Shown piece by piece: positions 9,523 through 20,421 of a DNA stretch of 64,000 bases (position 1 is its first letter; each line of letters begins with the position of its first letter). The notes beneath the pieces were generated by a model. It did not search any database. It was not told where the DNA came from and saw only the letters and a program-made list of their open reading frames with translations. The translations under genes were made by a program, and so were the position numbers. The stretch is from Propioniferax innocua (GTDB lineage: Bacteria; Actinomycetota; Actinomycetes; Propionibacteriales; Propionibacteriaceae), in NCBI RefSeq assembly GCF_006716235.1, contig NZ_VFOR01000002.1, forward strand, positions 186,001-250,000, written 5' to 3'.

Positions 9523-10613
9523 GACCGGGCCGCCGCCAGCACGCGCTCGGCCAAGGTCGTGGCCGCCTCGCCGGGCACCAGATCCCGCCCGATGGTGCCC
9601 ATCGTCTGCAGACCGGCGGTGTCCTTGATGATCCCGGGGATCTCTCCGGCGAGCCAGGTGGACGAAAGACCGGAATCAGCGATGAGCCGGCCCCCACCGG
9701 CGTGCACGAGTGCCTCGGCATTGCGAGCCTGCTCACCGTTGCCGTGCGGCAGCGGCACGAAGATCGCGGGAAGCCCCACGATGGCGGTCTCCACCACCGT
9801 GCCAGCCCCGGAGCGGGCCAACATCAGGTCAGCGGCCGCATAGGCCTGCTCCATGCGGTTGACATAGGCCACCGGGCGGTAGATCGCACCGGTGTCGGAA
9901 TCGGTCACCGAGACCATCTCGTCGGTGAAGTTCTTGGCACCCAGCACATGCAGGATCTGCACCCCGGCGGCCAGCAGCGGGTCGATGGCGTCGATCACGG
10001 CCTCGTTGATCGACCGGGCCCCCTGCGACCCACCACTGACGAGCAGCACCGGCAGATCAGGCTTCAACTCGAACAACGCACGGCACTTCGTCTGCTCCGC
10101 AGCACGGTCGAGCAGAGTGATCTCGTCACGCACCGGGAGGCCGATGCACTCGGCGCCCTTCAATGAGGTGTTGGGGAACGCCGTGTAGACGCCTTCAGCG
10201 AACCGCGCACCGACCTTGTTGGCCAGACCCGGCACCGAGTTCTGCTCGTGGACGATGACCGGCAGCTTGAGCTGCTTGGCCGCGATGTAGGCCGGCGTCG
10301 CCACATACCCGCCGAATCCGACGAGCACGTCGGCGCGATGCTTGCGGAGCTTCTCCTTGGCCTCCCCCACCGCACGGGCCAGACGCATCGGGACCATCGC
10401 GAGTTCGAGGCCGGGCTTGCGCGGCATCGGCACCGGAGAGATGAGCTCGAGATCCAGACCGGCCTCGGGGACGACACGGCTCTCGAGGCCCTTCGGCGTC
10501 CCGATCGCAACGCGGCTCCCCTCGGGGTCCAACTCAGCCAGACGATTGGCCGTCGCGATCAGCGGCGAGGTATGCCCGGCGGTGCCACCGCCGGCCAGAA
10601 CTACGTTGACCAT
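9519..10613 (-). CDS. murG: UDP-GlcNAc:lipid I N-acetylglucosaminyltransferase MurG
   Basis: 364-aa peripheral membrane glycosyltransferase that turns lipid I into lipid II on the inner leaflet. The G-loop GGGTAGHTSP sits at the N-terminus, a second glycine-rich loop is in LLVSGGSQGARSINE, and the donor-binding segment MLARSGAGTVVETAIVGLPAIFVPLPHGNGEQARNA follows in shortened form. The ATG at 10613 begins the conserved sequence; an upstream open extension lacks similarity and fills the 142-nt gap to ftsW. That gap, unusual in this overlapped cluster, could carry an internal promoter (TGGTATTCC just upstream is -10-like). Confidence 0.96.
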   Translation of the reverse strand: MVNVVLAGGGTAGHTSPLIATANRLAELDPEGSRVAIGTPKGLESRVVPEAGLDLELISPVPMPRKPGLELAMVPMRLARAVGEAKEKLRKHRADVLVGFGGYVATPAYIAAKQLKLPVIVHEQNSVPGLANKVGARFAEGVYTAFPNTSLKGAECIGLPVRDEITLLDRAAEQTKCRALFELKPDLPVLLVSGGSQGARSINEAVIDAIDPLLAAGVQILHVLGAKNFTDEMVSVTDSDTGAIYRPVAYVNRMEQAYAAADLMLARSGAGTVVETAIVGLPAIFVPLPHGNGEQARNAEALVHAGGGRLIADSGLSSTWLAGEIPGIIKDTAGLQTMGTIGRDLVPGEAATTLAERVLAAARS

Positions 10614-10755
10614 GGAGGTCCCTTCTGTTCGGACTCGGAATACCAGTGCGTTCGGATGGTCGCTTTCCACATGGCCCCAGATCTCCGCACGTCCAGACCC
10701 CAATGGCGGGGATCCACTCATGCCCGGGATCCGGGAACGCTGCGACGATACCGCG

Positions 10756-12063
10756 TCAGCCGCGAGAGCCGACGATGGAGGTGACGCGCGACGGCCTCGC
10801 GTCATGCTTGCGTTGGAGGGCTTCCCGAGCATGCGGCACATCACGCGCGCAGGCGATCAGGACGCCGAGCGCGAGCATGTTCGCCATGAGCGCCGAACCA
10901 CCGTAGGAGAGCATCGGCAGTGGAACACCCATCACGGGCAGCATGCGCAGAACGACGGCGATGTTCACCAGAGCTTGGAACAGGAACCACGTGGTGATTC
11001 CGGTGGCCGTGACACGTCCGAACAGCGTCTCCGAATGCATCGCCACCCGGATGCCGGCGAAGCCGAGGACGAAGAACAACGCCAGGACCAGCAGTGCCCC
11101 GAACAGACCCAGCTCCTCACCGATCACGGCATAGATGTAGTCGGTGTGCGCCTCGGGCAGGCTTCCCCACTTCTGACGGGACCTACCGATCCCGGTACCG
11201 GTCCAGCCCCCCGTGGCCAAGGCGTAGACACCGACGGTCGCCTGCATGTTCGTCCCATCCAGGTCCTGTCCGGGATTCATGAAAGCCAGCAGGCGCCGCA
11301 TGCGGTTGGCCGACGTCACCGTCATCGCGAGAACACCGAGCAGCCCGACACCGCTCAGGGCCAGCAGTACCCGCTTGGGGGTTCCGACCACCAGCAACAA
11401 CGACACGAGGATCCCTGCGATGATGACCGCGGTACCCATGTCTCCTTGGAACACGACCAACAACAGCACCAGACCGGCCAGCGGCAGGAACGGGATCAGC
11501 AGGTGCGCCGGTTCATCCAGTTTCCGTTGTTTGCGTGTGAAGATGGCACCGGCCCACATGACGAGGGCGAGTTTGGCGAACTCGGCGGGCTGGAACCGCA
11601 GCAGCGGGGTACCGAGCTCGACCCAGTTCTGGTTGCCGTTCACATCGACGCCGAGCGGCGTATAGGTGAGCACGAGAAACCCATAGGCCAGGAGCAATGC
11701 CGCCCACGACATCACCTGCAACGACTGCAATGACGCCCGCGCCAGGAACACCGCGCCGATGAGACCGGCCACCATGAAGACGCTCTGCCGCTTCACGAAG
11801 AAGAAGGAGTCCCCGACCTGCAGCTGCCCGTAGACGCTGCTGGCCGAGAGCACGAACATCAACCCGAGCCCGATCAGCAGGGCCGCCGACCCGATGATCA
11901 TCCAGTAGTCGGCCAGAGGCCGTGCCAATGTGTCGCGCATGATGGCGACCACGCCACGAGGGCTCTGCTCCTCGTCGGCGGAGGGCTCACCGACCGACGC
12001 CGGTTCCATACGGGCACGCCCCTTCTGTGAGGGGCTCTTCTGCGGCGGGGGAAGCAACGCCAC
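10756..12063 (-). CDS. ftsW: SEDS peptidoglycan glycosyltransferase FtsW
   Basis: 435-aa polytopic SEDS protein with about ten membrane spans, which polymerises lipid II at the septum together with FtsI. Family landmarks are NQNWVELGTPLLRFQPAEFAKLALV (shortened here), FQGDMGTAVII and the C-terminal GVPLPMLSYGGSAL motif. A cytosolic N-terminal tail of about 50 residues (QKSPSQKGRARMEPAS) precedes the first span. The open frame begins with GTG at 12063, 34 nt after murD; an ATG at 12009 is an alternative start. It is followed by the 142-nt gap before murG. Confidence 0.96.
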   Translation of the reverse strand: MALLPPPQKSPSQKGRARMEPASVGEPSADEEQSPRGVVAIMRDTLARPLADYWMIIGSAALLIGLGLMFVLSASSVYGQLQVGDSFFFVKRQSVFMVAGLIGAVFLARASLQSLQVMSWAALLLAYGFLVLTYTPLGVDVNGNQNWVELGTPLLRFQPAEFAKLALVMWAGAIFTRKQRKLDEPAHLLIPFLPLAGLVLLLVVFQGDMGTAVIIAGILVSLLLVVGTPKRVLLALSGVGLLGVLAMTVTSANRMRRLLAFMNPGQDLDGTNMQATVGVYALATGGWTGTGIGRSRQKWGSLPEAHTDYIYAVIGEELGLFGALLVLALFFVLGFAGIRVAMHSETLFGRVTATGITTWFLFQALVNIAVVLRMLPVMGVPLPMLSYGGSALMANMLALGVLIACARDVPHAREALQRKHDARPSRVTSIVGSRG

Positions 12064-12097
12064 GGGGTCCTCCAGTCGGTGGATTCAGCGGTCGGCG

Positions 12098-13555
12098 TCA
12101 GGCGTCGGGGGCGATCCCTCGCACTGCCGCGGCGAAGGCCTCGCCCCGCGCACCGTAACCGGCATACATGTCGAGACTCGCGCAGCCGGGGGCCAACAGC
12201 ACCACATCGCCCGGCTGAGCCATGTCAGCGGCCACAGCCACCACCTGCGTCATGGCTCCATCATCGTCGGATTCCACGATGAACACGGGAACCTCGGGCG
12301 CGTGTTGGGAAAGTGCCGCGTTCACATGCTCCCGATCTACCCCGAGGAGCACTGCCCCACGGAACCGGTGGGCATGGGTACGCACCAGCTCATCGAAGTC
12401 AGTCCCCTTCGCCTGTCCCCCGGCGACCCATACGACCTTCTCGAACGCCTGCAGTGACGCAGACGCCGCCGCCGGGTTGGTGGCCTTCGAATCGTCCACC
12501 CATGTGACATCGCCGAAGCACGCCACGGTTTCAATGCGATGCGCGCCGGCACGGGTGTCGCGCAGGCCCTGCCGCACCGCGGCATGCGGGATGTCCAGGG
12601 ATCGGGTCAACGCCGCAGCGGCCAGGGCGTTGGCGATGTTGTGCGGCGCGTTCGGATGCACATCGGCGACGCCGGCCAGCTCCAGAGCCGATGCATCGCG
12701 CTGTTTGATCCACGCACGATCCACCAACAGTTCGTCGACGATCCCGGTCATGGAGCGAGCCGGGATTCCGAGGGTGAAGCCGATGGCGCGAGCGCCCTCC
12801 ACCACATCGGCCTCCTCCACCATGCGTTCGGTGGCCGGGTCATCCACGTTGTACACGCAGGCGGTGGTCACACCGTTGTAGATGCGGGCCTTGTCGGCGG
12901 CGTACTCGTCGTATGACTCGTGCCATTCCAGATGGTCGGGAGCGATGTTCAGCACCGCGGCACCATGGAGCTGCAGCGTGTGGGTCCAGTGAAGCTGGAA
13001 GCTCGAGAGCTCGACGACGAACACGTCGTAGACGGTGTCGGTGTCGAGGATCGCCTCACACACCGGTCGCCCGATGTTGCCGACCAGTGCCACCGATTTC
13101 CCGGCGGCCTCGAGCATGGCCGCGGCCATGGTGACCGTCGTGGTCTTGCCGTTGGTGCCGGTGACTCCAAGCCACGGCGTCCGCTCCGGAATGGCTCGGT
13201 GTCCGTTGGACAGGCGCCATGCCAGCTCGACCTCGGACCAGATCGGCACATTTCGCTCAACCGCCTGCGTCAACAGCGGTGCACTGGGGCGCCATCCCGG
13301 CGAGGCGATGACCAGATCGGCGTCCTCGGGAAGTTCTGCGGTCGCCCCCGGACCGGTCCGCACCTCGGTGCCGAGCGAACCAAGGAGCTCGGCCTTGTCC
13401 CAAGTGGCCTCGCTGGTGGAGTCGTCGAGCGCGATGACCCGGGCCCCGCCTTCACGGGCTGCCTCGGCGGCCGCGAAGCCGGAGGCCCCCAGACCGGCGA
13501 TGACGACACGCAGACCGCCGACGGCGTTCGGATCGAGATCGAGCCCGCCGATCAC
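12098..13555 (-). CDS. murD: UDP-MurNAc-L-Ala:D-Glu ligase
   Basis: 485-aa Mur ligase adding D-glutamate to UDP-MurNAc-L-Ala. It has an N-terminal Rossmann-type region [17 protein letters not shown], the ATP P-loop GTNGKTTT at about 133-140, and [20 protein letters not shown] and [10 protein letters not shown] (C-terminal domain) complete the set. A longer open frame reaches 13654, but the GTG at 13555 forms a GTGA overlap with the mraY stop, exactly as at the murG/murC and murF/mraY joints, so it is the preferred start. Confidence 0.96.
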   Translation of the reverse strand: MIGGLDLDPNAVGGLRVVIAGLGASGFAAAEAAREGGARVIALDDSTSEATWDKAELLGSLGTEVRTGPGATAELPEDADLVIASPGWRPSAPLLTQAVERNVPIWSEVELAWRLSNGHRAIPERTPWLGVTGTNGKTTTVTMAAAMLEAAGKSVALVGNIGRPVCEAILDTDTVYDVFVVELSSFQLHWTHTLQLHGAAVLNIAPDHLEWHESYDEYAADKARIYNGVTTACVYNVDDPATERMVEEADVVEGARAIGFTLGIPARSMTGIVDELLVDRAWIKQRDASALELAGVADVHPNAPHNIANALAAAALTRSLDIPHAAVRQGLRDTRAGAHRIETVACFGDVTWVDDSKATNPAAASASLQAFEKVVWVAGGQAKGTDFDELVRTHAHRFRGAVLLGVDREHVNAALSQHAPEVPVFIVESDDDGAMTQVVAVAADMAQPGDVVLLAPGCASLDMYAGYGARGEAFAAAVRGIAPDA

Positions 13556-14622
13556 AGCCCCGCCACCCATTCGGCGTAGAAGATGCCAAGTCCAAGACTG
13601 ACGCAGATGCCGCACACGATCCAGAAACGCACCACGATCGTCGACTCGCCCCACCCCAGCAGCTCGAAATGGTGCTGCAATGGAGCCATCTTGAACAGAC
13701 GCTTGCCCTTGGTGAGTTTGAAGTACCCCACCTGCAACATCACCGACAAGGTGATGATGACGAACAGGCCACCGAGGATCACCAGCAGCAGCTCGGTGCG
13801 GGTGAAGATCGCCAAGCCGGCCAGTGCACCGCCGAGCGACAGGGAGCCGGAGTCACCCATGAAGATCTTCGCCGGCTTCGTGTTCCACCACAAGAACCCG
13901 AAGCATGCCGCGGCCAGGGAGGCGGCCACCACCGCGAGATCGTGCGGGTCCCGCACCTCATAGCACCGCGGATTGGCCGTCAGCACCGACGCGCAGGACT
14001 GGTTGTACTGCCAGATGTTCACCAGCGTGTAGGCGCCGAACACCATCGTCGACGCCCCGGTGGCCAGACCGTCGAGACCATCGGTCAGGTTCACCGCGTT
14101 CGAGGCGCCCGCGATCAACACCATGATCCAGACCACGGCGAGGATCAGCGGCAGCGTCAGCGGCTGGATGTCCCGCAGGAACGAGACGGCCTGGGACGCG
14201 GGGGTGAGCCCACGCTCATTGGGGAACTGGAATGAGAGGATCGCGAAGCTCGCCGCCACCACTGACTGACCCATGAGCTTGGCCTTGGAGTCGAGCCCGA
14301 GACTGCGCTGCTTGGAGATCTTGATCCAGTCATCGAGGAACCCGACGACGCCCAGCCCCACGAACAGGTAGAGCACGAGCATTGCCGAAGCCGTCGGTGG
14401 CCGCCACGTGATCACGTGCGCGACGATGTAGCCGAGCACGACCGCCATCATGATGACGATGCCGCCCATGGTGGGGGTGCCGCGCTTGGTCAGGTGCTCG
14501 GTGGGTCCGTCCTCACGGATGAACTGCCCATAGCCCTGCTTGACCATGACGCCGATGGCGAATCGCGTACCGATGAGGGTGGCGATCATAGAGACTGCTG
14601 CAGCCAGCAGGATGGTCTTCAC
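13552..14622 (-). CDS. mraY: Phospho-MurNAc-pentapeptide translocase MraY
   Basis: 356-aa integral membrane enzyme that transfers phospho-MurNAc-pentapeptide to undecaprenyl phosphate, giving lipid I. About ten transmembrane helices are visible. Motifs include [12 protein letters not shown] near the N-terminus, FLDDWIKI with the acidic pair, [30 protein letters not shown] and the C-terminal [14 protein letters not shown] segment with its histidines. The GTG start overlaps the murF stop (GTGA). Confidence 0.97.
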   Translation of the reverse strand: MKTILLAAAVSMIATLIGTRFAIGVMVKQGYGQFIREDGPTEHLTKRGTPTMGGIVIMMAVVLGYIVAHVITWRPPTASAMLVLYLFVGLGVVGFLDDWIKISKQRSLGLDSKAKLMGQSVVAASFAILSFQFPNERGLTPASQAVSFLRDIQPLTLPLILAVVWIMVLIAGASNAVNLTDGLDGLATGASTMVFGAYTLVNIWQYNQSCASVLTANPRCYEVRDPHDLAVVAASLAAACFGFLWWNTKPAKIFMGDSGSLSLGGALAGLAIFTRTELLLVILGGLFVIITLSVMLQVGYFKLTKGKRLFKMAPLQHHFELLGWGESTIVVRFWIVCGICVSLGLGIFYAEWVAGL

Positions 14623-16097
14623 ACGCCGCTCCTGGAATCGTCGACACCAAGCAACTCGTCGGCCACGGCCTCGAGAGCCATCGAACGGGATGCCTTCACC
14701 AGCACCACATCATGACCACTCGCCACCTGCTTCGCCAGTTTCCTGGCCTCCTGCGTGTCGGCGGCCCGATGCGTGGACACCGGTGATCCCCCATCGGTTT
14801 CACTCACCCCGGCGACGATGTCGTCGGCGAACTCCCCCACCGCGATGAGTTCATCGATCCCCAGCGCTGCGACCGCACGGCCAATCGCACGATGTTCAGC
14901 GGCTGAGGCGTCACCGAGCTCGAGCATGTCCCCCAGGACTGCGATGGTGCGCGATCCGGGATGCTCGCGCTGCTCGGCGCGGCCGATGGCTGCGAGGCTG
15001 TGGCAGGCGGCGAGCATCGAGTCGGGGTTGGCGTTGTAGGCGTCATTGCAGACCACGAGCCCATCTGCTCGGCGGGTGATCTCCATACGCCATCGTGAGC
15101 GTGAAGTGGCAGCGGTCAGGGACGCCGCGACGGCAGCAGGATCGACGCCCAGCACCACCGCTGCCGCCGCTGCGGCCGCCGCATTGCCGACCTGATGCCG
15201 TCCGGAAACCTGCAGCTCGACGGGGAAACGCTCGACATGGTCCCCACGTTCCACCACAAGGGTGAAGGAATGACGATCCAGATCGCCGGCGTGCACGTCA
15301 TCGGCCCACACGATCACGTCGGCCGGTTCGGTGGGGCGCCCCGCCCCGCTGAACCACGCGATGCGACCACGGGTCCTGGGGGCCATCCCAAGCGTGTACG
15401 GATCGGTGCCGTTGAGCACTGCCCAGCCGTCGGCATCCAACGCCTCGACGATCTCACCCTTGGCCTGCGCGATCGCTTCTCGCGAACCGAATTCCCCCAG
15501 ATGAGCCACGCCGACGTTCAGCACCACTGCGACGCTGGGCGGCACGATGCCACACAAGTAGGCGATGTGCCCTCTGCCACGGGCTCCCATCTCAGCCACC
15601 AGATAGCGGGTGTCCTCATCACACGAGACGGCTGTCAGGGGCACGCCGATCTCGTTGTTGTGGCTGCCCTCGGGAGCCACGGTGGCGCCGGCATCGCCCA
15701 AGACGGTGGCCAGGAGATCCTTGGTGGAGGTCTTGCCCTGCGAACCGGTCAGCGCGACGGTCCTCAGCCCGGGCAGGGCGTCGATGACATGGCGGGCGAC
15801 CCGGCCGAAGGCCTCCCGGACGCCGAGCCCATCCGCACCGGCGTCGACCACGATGCAGCGTGATGCGTCGACGCCATCGGGAACGTGGTTCACCAAGGCG
15901 GCCGCTGCGCCGGCATCAAGCGCGGCCTGCACGAAACGGTGCCCGTCGACGTTCTCCCCCGGCAGTGCCACGAACAGCGCGCCCGGGGTCACCGCGCGCG
16001 AATCGATGCAGACATCGGGCCCCACGACGAGATCGCCCGGGTCGTGAGTCACCCCGCCGATCCCCGCCGCGATTTCTGCCACTGAAACCGGACGCAT
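14619..16097 (-). CDS. murF: UDP-MurNAc-tripeptide--D-Ala-D-Ala ligase
   Basis: 492-aa Mur ligase that adds D-Ala-D-Ala to the UDP-MurNAc tripeptide. It shows [19 protein letters not shown] in the N-terminal domain (shortened), the P-loop [21 protein letters not shown], and [13 protein letters not shown] in the C-terminal region. An ATG at 16097 forms a TGATG overlap with the murE stop; a TTG one codon upstream is possible but less likely. No ddl gene for D-Ala-D-Ala synthesis lies in this window. Confidence 0.97.
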   Translation of the reverse strand: MRPVSVAEIAAGIGGVTHDPGDLVVGPDVCIDSRAVTPGALFVALPGENVDGHRFVQAALDAGAAAALVNHVPDGVDASRCIVVDAGADGLGVREAFGRVARHVIDALPGLRTVALTGSQGKTSTKDLLATVLGDAGATVAPEGSHNNEIGVPLTAVSCDEDTRYLVAEMGARGRGHIAYLCGIVPPSVAVVLNVGVAHLGEFGSREAIAQAKGEIVEALDADGWAVLNGTDPYTLGMAPRTRGRIAWFSGAGRPTEPADVIVWADDVHAGDLDRHSFTLVVERGDHVERFPVELQVSGRHQVGNAAAAAAAAVVLGVDPAAVAASLTAATSRSRWRMEITRRADGLVVCNDAYNANPDSMLAACHSLAAIGRAEQREHPGSRTIAVLGDMLELGDASAAEHRAIGRAVAALGIDELIAVGEFADDIVAGVSETDGGSPVSTHRAADTQEARKLAKQVASGHDVVLVKASRSMALEAVADELLGVDDSRSGV

Positions 16098-17638
16098 CAA
16101 AGCTCCTCCGTGCCGATCTGGGCCCAGGATTCGGCGAGAACTGTCGAGTCGTCGAACGGGATCACCTCATCGCCGACGATCTGGCCCTGCTCATGTCCCT
16201 TGCCGAGTACCACGACGATCCCGTCGGAACCTGCCCGCCGCAGCCCTTCGGCGATGGCCGCGCGGCGTCCGCCCACATCCAGGGCATCGGGATTCACGCT
16301 GCGTGCTCCATGCAGAGCCGCCGCTCGGATCGCTGCAGGATCCTCGGTACGCGGGTTGTCGTCAGTGATGATCGTGACGTCCGCGCCCTGCGCCGCGGCG
16401 GCGCCCATGGGCTCACGCTTGGAACGGTCCCGGTCACCGCCACAACCGACGACGACCACGACGCGACGCCCAGCCTGACGCTGCTCGGTGAACGCACTCA
16501 GAACCGCGGCCACCGATTCCGGAGTGTGCGCGAAGTCGACATAGGCTTCTGGAGCGCGATCCCCCAACGGAACCGGCTGCATACGCCCGGGTACGTCCAC
16601 CGTCGCCAGAGCGGGGGCGACGGCCTCGGGGGCGACGAGCTGTCCGGCAACGACCTGTCCGTCGACGAGCGCCATCGCGATGGCCGCGTTCGTGCGGTTG
16701 AACATACCGGGGAGTCGCATCGGAACCGTCAGCGTTCCGCCCGGATGCTGGAGGGAGAACTCGTCAGGTGCCGAAGGCAGGATCCGATAATCAGCCTGCT
16801 CGCTGCGTCCCACCGTCCGCAGTCTCAGCCCGTTCGCGCGGGCGCGTTCGATGAGCTGTGCCGCCCACGGATCGTCCATGTGCACCACCGCGTTGTGGGT
16901 GAAATGCGGGGTGAACAACCGGGCCTTGGCCTCGAAGTACTCCTCCATCGTTCCGTGGAAATCGAGATGCTCGCGGTTGAGGTTCGTGAAGCCCGCACCG
17001 GCGAATTCGATGCCATCCACCCGGTTGAGCGCCAGCGCATGCGAGGAGACCTCCATGGCCACCGCTTCTGCGCCGCGGTCCCGCATCTGGGCGAGCATCG
17101 CCTGCAGGTCGGGCGATTCGGGGGTCGTCACCGTGGACGTCGGTTGGTCGATCCGGACGCCGTCGAGTTCGAACCCGAGGGTCCCGATCGTCCCCACCCG
17201 CAGTCCCACCTGGCGCAGCAGCGCCGCCATGAGGTGAACCGTGGTCGTCTTCCCATTGGTGCCGGTGAGCCCGAACATCTGCACAGTGGTCGACGGATCC
17301 TGATGCACGCGTGAGGCGAACACCGCCATGTCACGGCGCGGATCCGGGCTGACGGCTACCGCCACCTCGGCACCATCGCCCGCCGTCAGCGGGCCCTCGG
17401 CCCGGATCTGTTCAGCCCCCTCGGCATCTGTCAGGATCGCCACCGCACCCGCGTCGACGGCCTGACGTGCGAATCGCGCTCCATGCACACGCGTGCCCGG
17501 CAGGGCCACCCACAGATCCCCCGGTGCCACACGACGGGAGTCCAGCGTGACACCGGACGCAGCGACATTCTGCCCGTCGGGCAATGTCAACATCGTCGGC
17601 CCGGTGCCGATTCTTGGTTCGGGAACACGCTCGTTCAT
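16097..17638 (-). CDS. murE: UDP-MurNAc-L-Ala-D-Glu:meso-DAP ligase
   Basis: 513-aa ligase adding the third stem residue. P-loop TGTNGKTTT is at 125-133, VSSHALALNRVDG is the carbamylated-lysine/active-site neighbourhood, and the substrate-specificity loop at 427-432 reads DNPRTE. In the family DNPR goes with meso-diaminopimelate, whereas lysine-adding enzymes have different residues, so a meso-DAP cell wall is predicted for this organism. The start ATG at 17638 lies 57 nt after the ftsI stop. Confidence 0.96.
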   Translation of the reverse strand: MNERVPEPRIGTGPTMLTLPDGQNVAASGVTLDSRRVAPGDLWVALPGTRVHGARFARQAVDAGAVAILTDAEGAEQIRAEGPLTAGDGAEVAVAVSPDPRRDMAVFASRVHQDPSTTVQMFGLTGTNGKTTTVHLMAALLRQVGLRVGTIGTLGFELDGVRIDQPTSTVTTPESPDLQAMLAQMRDRGAEAVAMEVSSHALALNRVDGIEFAGAGFTNLNREHLDFHGTMEEYFEAKARLFTPHFTHNAVVHMDDPWAAQLIERARANGLRLRTVGRSEQADYRILPSAPDEFSLQHPGGTLTVPMRLPGMFNRTNAAIAMALVDGQVVAGQLVAPEAVAPALATVDVPGRMQPVPLGDRAPEAYVDFAHTPESVAAVLSAFTEQRQAGRRVVVVVGCGGDRDRSKREPMGAAAAQGADVTIITDDNPRTEDPAAIRAAALHGARSVNPDALDVGGRRAAIAEGLRRAGSDGIVVVLGKGHEQGQIVGDEVIPFDDSTVLAESWAQIGTEEL

Positions 17639-17695
17639 CTCGGGGAGGCTATCCGATCCTGACCGCGATGCGCGGCACGTGCACCGGCGATCCGG

Positions 17696-19630
17696 TCACC
17701 ACGTGAGCTGATCCTCCGTCGGGCCCTCCGTCGTGGAGGGCGTCACACCATAATTCGCCAGAACAGTCCGCATCGTGTCGTGATAGACCGGAGCGGCTGC
17801 CGCGGTGCCGGTGTGTCCATTTCGGGGGTTGTCGATCGCCACATACGTGACGTACTGCGGATCCTCGGCCGGGGCCATGCCCACGAAGGACGCGGTGTAA
17901 CCGTTGTAGCCGCCGGTTTCGGGGTCATACTTCTCAGCGGTACCGGTCTTGCCTCCCGTGCGATAGTCCTCCATCGCGACGTTCGTGGCGAAACCGCCCG
18001 GACCGACGACCGATTCCATCATCGACGCCACCATCTCCGAGGATTCCTCGGAGACCACCCGACGCGGCTCGGCACGCTTGATGGGCACATCCTGCCCATT
18101 CGCATCGGTCGCGCTGCGCAGGATCGTCGGCTGGTTGTACACGCCGTCATTGAGGATCCCCGCGATGGCGGCTGTCTGCTGCAGTGCGGTCACCGACACG
18201 CCCTGACCGAACGCGATCTGATCACGGGTGTAATCCTCCATGTCCGCAGGAGGGAGGGAACCAGCGGCCTCGCCCGGCAGCTCGATACCCGTGGGGCGTC
18301 CGAGCCCGAAGTCGGAGAGGTACTGATGCATCCTCTCCTTGGGCATCTCGCGCGACATCATGATCATGCCGATGTTCGACGAGTAGGCAAAGGCTCCTCG
18401 CGCCGTGATCTGGGCGTAGTTGTGCTGCACCACGTCTCGCACGGTGCCACCGCCGGATTCGATCGACGGCGGGATCACCAGACGCGTCTGCGGAGCCACG
18501 GTTCCCGAATCGGTGAGCGCGGCCATGGTGAGGATCTTCTGCACCGACCCGGGCTCGAACGCCTGGGTGATGCTCCGGTTGAACATGTCATCGGAGTCGG
18601 CGTCCTCGATGCGGTTGTTGTCGAACGTCGGGACGTTGGCCATCGCGATGACCTCGCCGGTCTTGACGTCCATGGTGATGGCGACGCCCGAGTCGGCGTT
18701 GTGCTTCTTCACCTGCTCGGCGAGTTTTCGCTCGCTCACCGCCTGCACGCGCGTGTCGAGCGTCAGCTCATAGGAGACGCCGTTCTGCGCGGGCGTCAAC
18801 ACGTTCTGACCGAGCGGAATGCGCTGCCCCGACGGTGACGCTTCGAAGACCTCCTGCCCGGGCTGACCCGCCAGCTGCTCATCGAGCTGCATCTCCAGCC
18901 CGGCGACGCCTTCGTTCTGGCCGTTGATGAAACCGACGACCGCTGCCGCATTGGACCCCTCGGGATAGGTCCGGATCGGGCTCGACTCGCGGAAGACGCC
19001 GTAGATCTGGGCTTCAGCCAGATCGGCAGCCAGACGGTCGTACTGCGCGGCAGGGACCTTGCGTGCCACGTAGGCAAAACGCGTGCCCTCCTTGGTGAGG
19101 CCCTCCTTGTACTTCTCGGCGTCCCCGCCGATGTGGGCCACCATCAACGCCGCGATCTCATCGGCCTTCTCCCTGGTGAGCGTCGGGTCACAGGTGATAT
19201 CCATCGCAGGCTGGCTGACCGCCATCACCGCACCGTTGCGGTCGGTGAGAACGCCCCGCTCCGCGGGCAATGGCACCGATCGCGTCATCGCGGCCTCTGC
19301 CGACGCCGCATAGGCCTGGGTGTCGAGCACCTGCAGCTGCACCAGACGACCGGCACACACCGACACCACGATCGCCAGAGCCACGAGCATCACCTGCAAC
19401 CGGGAGACGCCCGAGGCCAATTTCAGTCGCGTCGGAGGCCTGGTCGACCCCCGGGAGGAAGGGCGATGGGAGGACGGGCGTCGGGAGGACGGATGACGGG
19501 ACGACCGCCGCGACTTCGCCGACCCCGAAGCGCCGTCGCCGGAACGGTTTCGGCGTCTGCGAGCCTCATCGAGGGAACGCACGCGCTTCGATGAGCGTGA
19601 CCGCTCTCGCGGTGTGCGGTCGTCTGCCAT
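17696..19630 (-). CDS. ftsI: Septal class B penicillin-binding protein FtsI (PBP3)
   Basis: 644-aa transpeptidase that cross-links septal peptidoglycan. A strongly basic, Ser/Arg/His-rich cytosolic tail (residues 8-70) precedes one membrane span (about 78-95). The PBP dimer domain begins near 115 (PLPAERGVLTDRNGAVMA), and the transpeptidase domain carries S362-VQK, S417-S-N and K561-TG. ATG at 19630 overlaps the ftsL-like stop (TGATG); a GTG one codon earlier would give a GTGA overlap and is equally possible. It pairs with FtsW. The SHRPSSR-type repeats in the tail look like low-complexity expansion. Confidence 0.96.
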   Translation of the reverse strand: MADDRTPRERSRSSKRVRSLDEARRRRNRSGDGASGSAKSRRSSRHPSSRRPSSHRPSSRGSTRPPTRLKLASGVSRLQVMLVALAIVVSVCAGRLVQLQVLDTQAYAASAEAAMTRSVPLPAERGVLTDRNGAVMAVSQPAMDITCDPTLTREKADEIAALMVAHIGGDAEKYKEGLTKEGTRFAYVARKVPAAQYDRLAADLAEAQIYGVFRESSPIRTYPEGSNAAAVVGFINGQNEGVAGLEMQLDEQLAGQPGQEVFEASPSGQRIPLGQNVLTPAQNGVSYELTLDTRVQAVSERKLAEQVKKHNADSGVAITMDVKTGEVIAMANVPTFDNNRIEDADSDDMFNRSITQAFEPGSVQKILTMAALTDSGTVAPQTRLVIPPSIESGGGTVRDVVQHNYAQITARGAFAYSSNIGMIMMSREMPKERMHQYLSDFGLGRPTGIELPGEAAGSLPPADMEDYTRDQIAFGQGVSVTALQQTAAIAGILNDGVYNQPTILRSATDANGQDVPIKRAEPRRVVSEESSEMVASMMESVVGPGGFATNVAMEDYRTGGKTGTAEKYDPETGGYNGYTASFVGMAPAEDPQYVTYVAIDNPRNGHTGTAAAAPVYHDTMRTVLANYGVTPSTTEGPTEDQLTW

Positions 19631-20421
19631 CACTGGCCTCCACGGGCGAATTCGGTCGCTTGTTGCTCCGGGCCCTGCGGCGCCGGATCCTGCTGCCCGG
19701 GTTCGGGCGCTTCAGGTGCTGGGGGCGGGGGGCCCGGCTGACCGGGCTGCACCTGCCCACTGCTCGGGCCGTCCGGTGCCGGCGATCCGGGGAACGCCGG
19801 GTTCTCCGGCTGACCCTGCCCCTGATTCTGCTGGTCGGCGCCCGGATTGGCCGGGTACGACTCGCCCTGGGGGCGAAGTTGTTCAGCACGTTCCCGGGCC
19901 GCCGCTGCTGCGTCCTCGGCTTCGGACCGCCGGGTATCGGCGTAATCCTGCGCTTTGGACTCCTGCGACGCGTCCTCCTCATCGGACGTCAGGATGACCG
20001 ATTCGGGCCGGGCCTTCCCATCGGAGGGCGCGACATCGCCACTGATCTCACCGGTACGCAGGTCCACGAAGGCGATGTGGTCATTGGGGCGCAGCCCCAG
20101 CTTGGAGGCCTTGCGCGTGACCTCGCCGGTGGAGGACGCCTCGATGACCTGCTGTTTCAGCTCACCTTCGCGATAGCTCAACTCGACCGCCTCGGCACGC
20201 AGATCGTTCGCCTGCATCGCCTGGGCCTGCAGATGCGTGTTCAGGAACAGCAGCCCCACAAGACCGGCCACGAGGAGACCGCCGAGCACGACGAGGAATG
20301 ATGCGCGCCCCATGCGCCCTTGGCTGGCCGGGACGAGAGCGAGTCGTGGACGAGACGGCGGAAGGGGGGCTCCCCCGCCACGGGGGTCATCAGATGTGGT
20401 GGGAAGTGGGGACACGCTCAT
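19630..20421 (-). CDS. ftsL: FtsL-like septum protein with long Pro/Gln tail
   Basis: 263-aa bitopic protein in the ftsL position between rsmH and ftsI. A cytosolic segment (1-39) is followed by one membrane span (about 40-60) and a short heptad-like helix (62-100: NTHLQAQAMQANDLRAEAVE), as in FtsL/DivIC. Then comes a conserved bit SKLGLRPNDHIAFVDL. The tail after residue 150 is disordered, first Asp/Glu/Ala-rich then Pro/Gly/Gln-rich, which roughly doubles the usual FtsL length and would lie outside the membrane. The start ATG overlaps the rsmH stop (ATGA). Identity rests on topology and position, since FtsL sequences diverge. Confidence 0.85.
   Translation of the reverse strand: MSVSPLPTTSDDPRGGGAPLPPSRPRLALVPASQGRMGRASFLVVLGGLLVAGLVGLLFLNTHLQAQAMQANDLRAEAVELSYREGELKQQVIEASSTGEVTRKASKLGLRPNDHIAFVDLRTGEISGDVAPSDGKARPESVILTSDEEDASQESKAQDYADTRRSEAEDAAAAARERAEQLRPQGESYPANPGADQQNQGQGQPENPAFPGSPAPDGPSSGQVQPGQPGPPPPAPEAPEPGQQDPAPQGPEQQATEFARGGQ

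Noticed and set aside
12098-13654. Longer MurD with a 33-residue N-terminal extension
   Set aside because: The extension is the antisense-free read-through of the mraY 3' end, and a GTGA overlap start at 13555 matches the other cluster joints.
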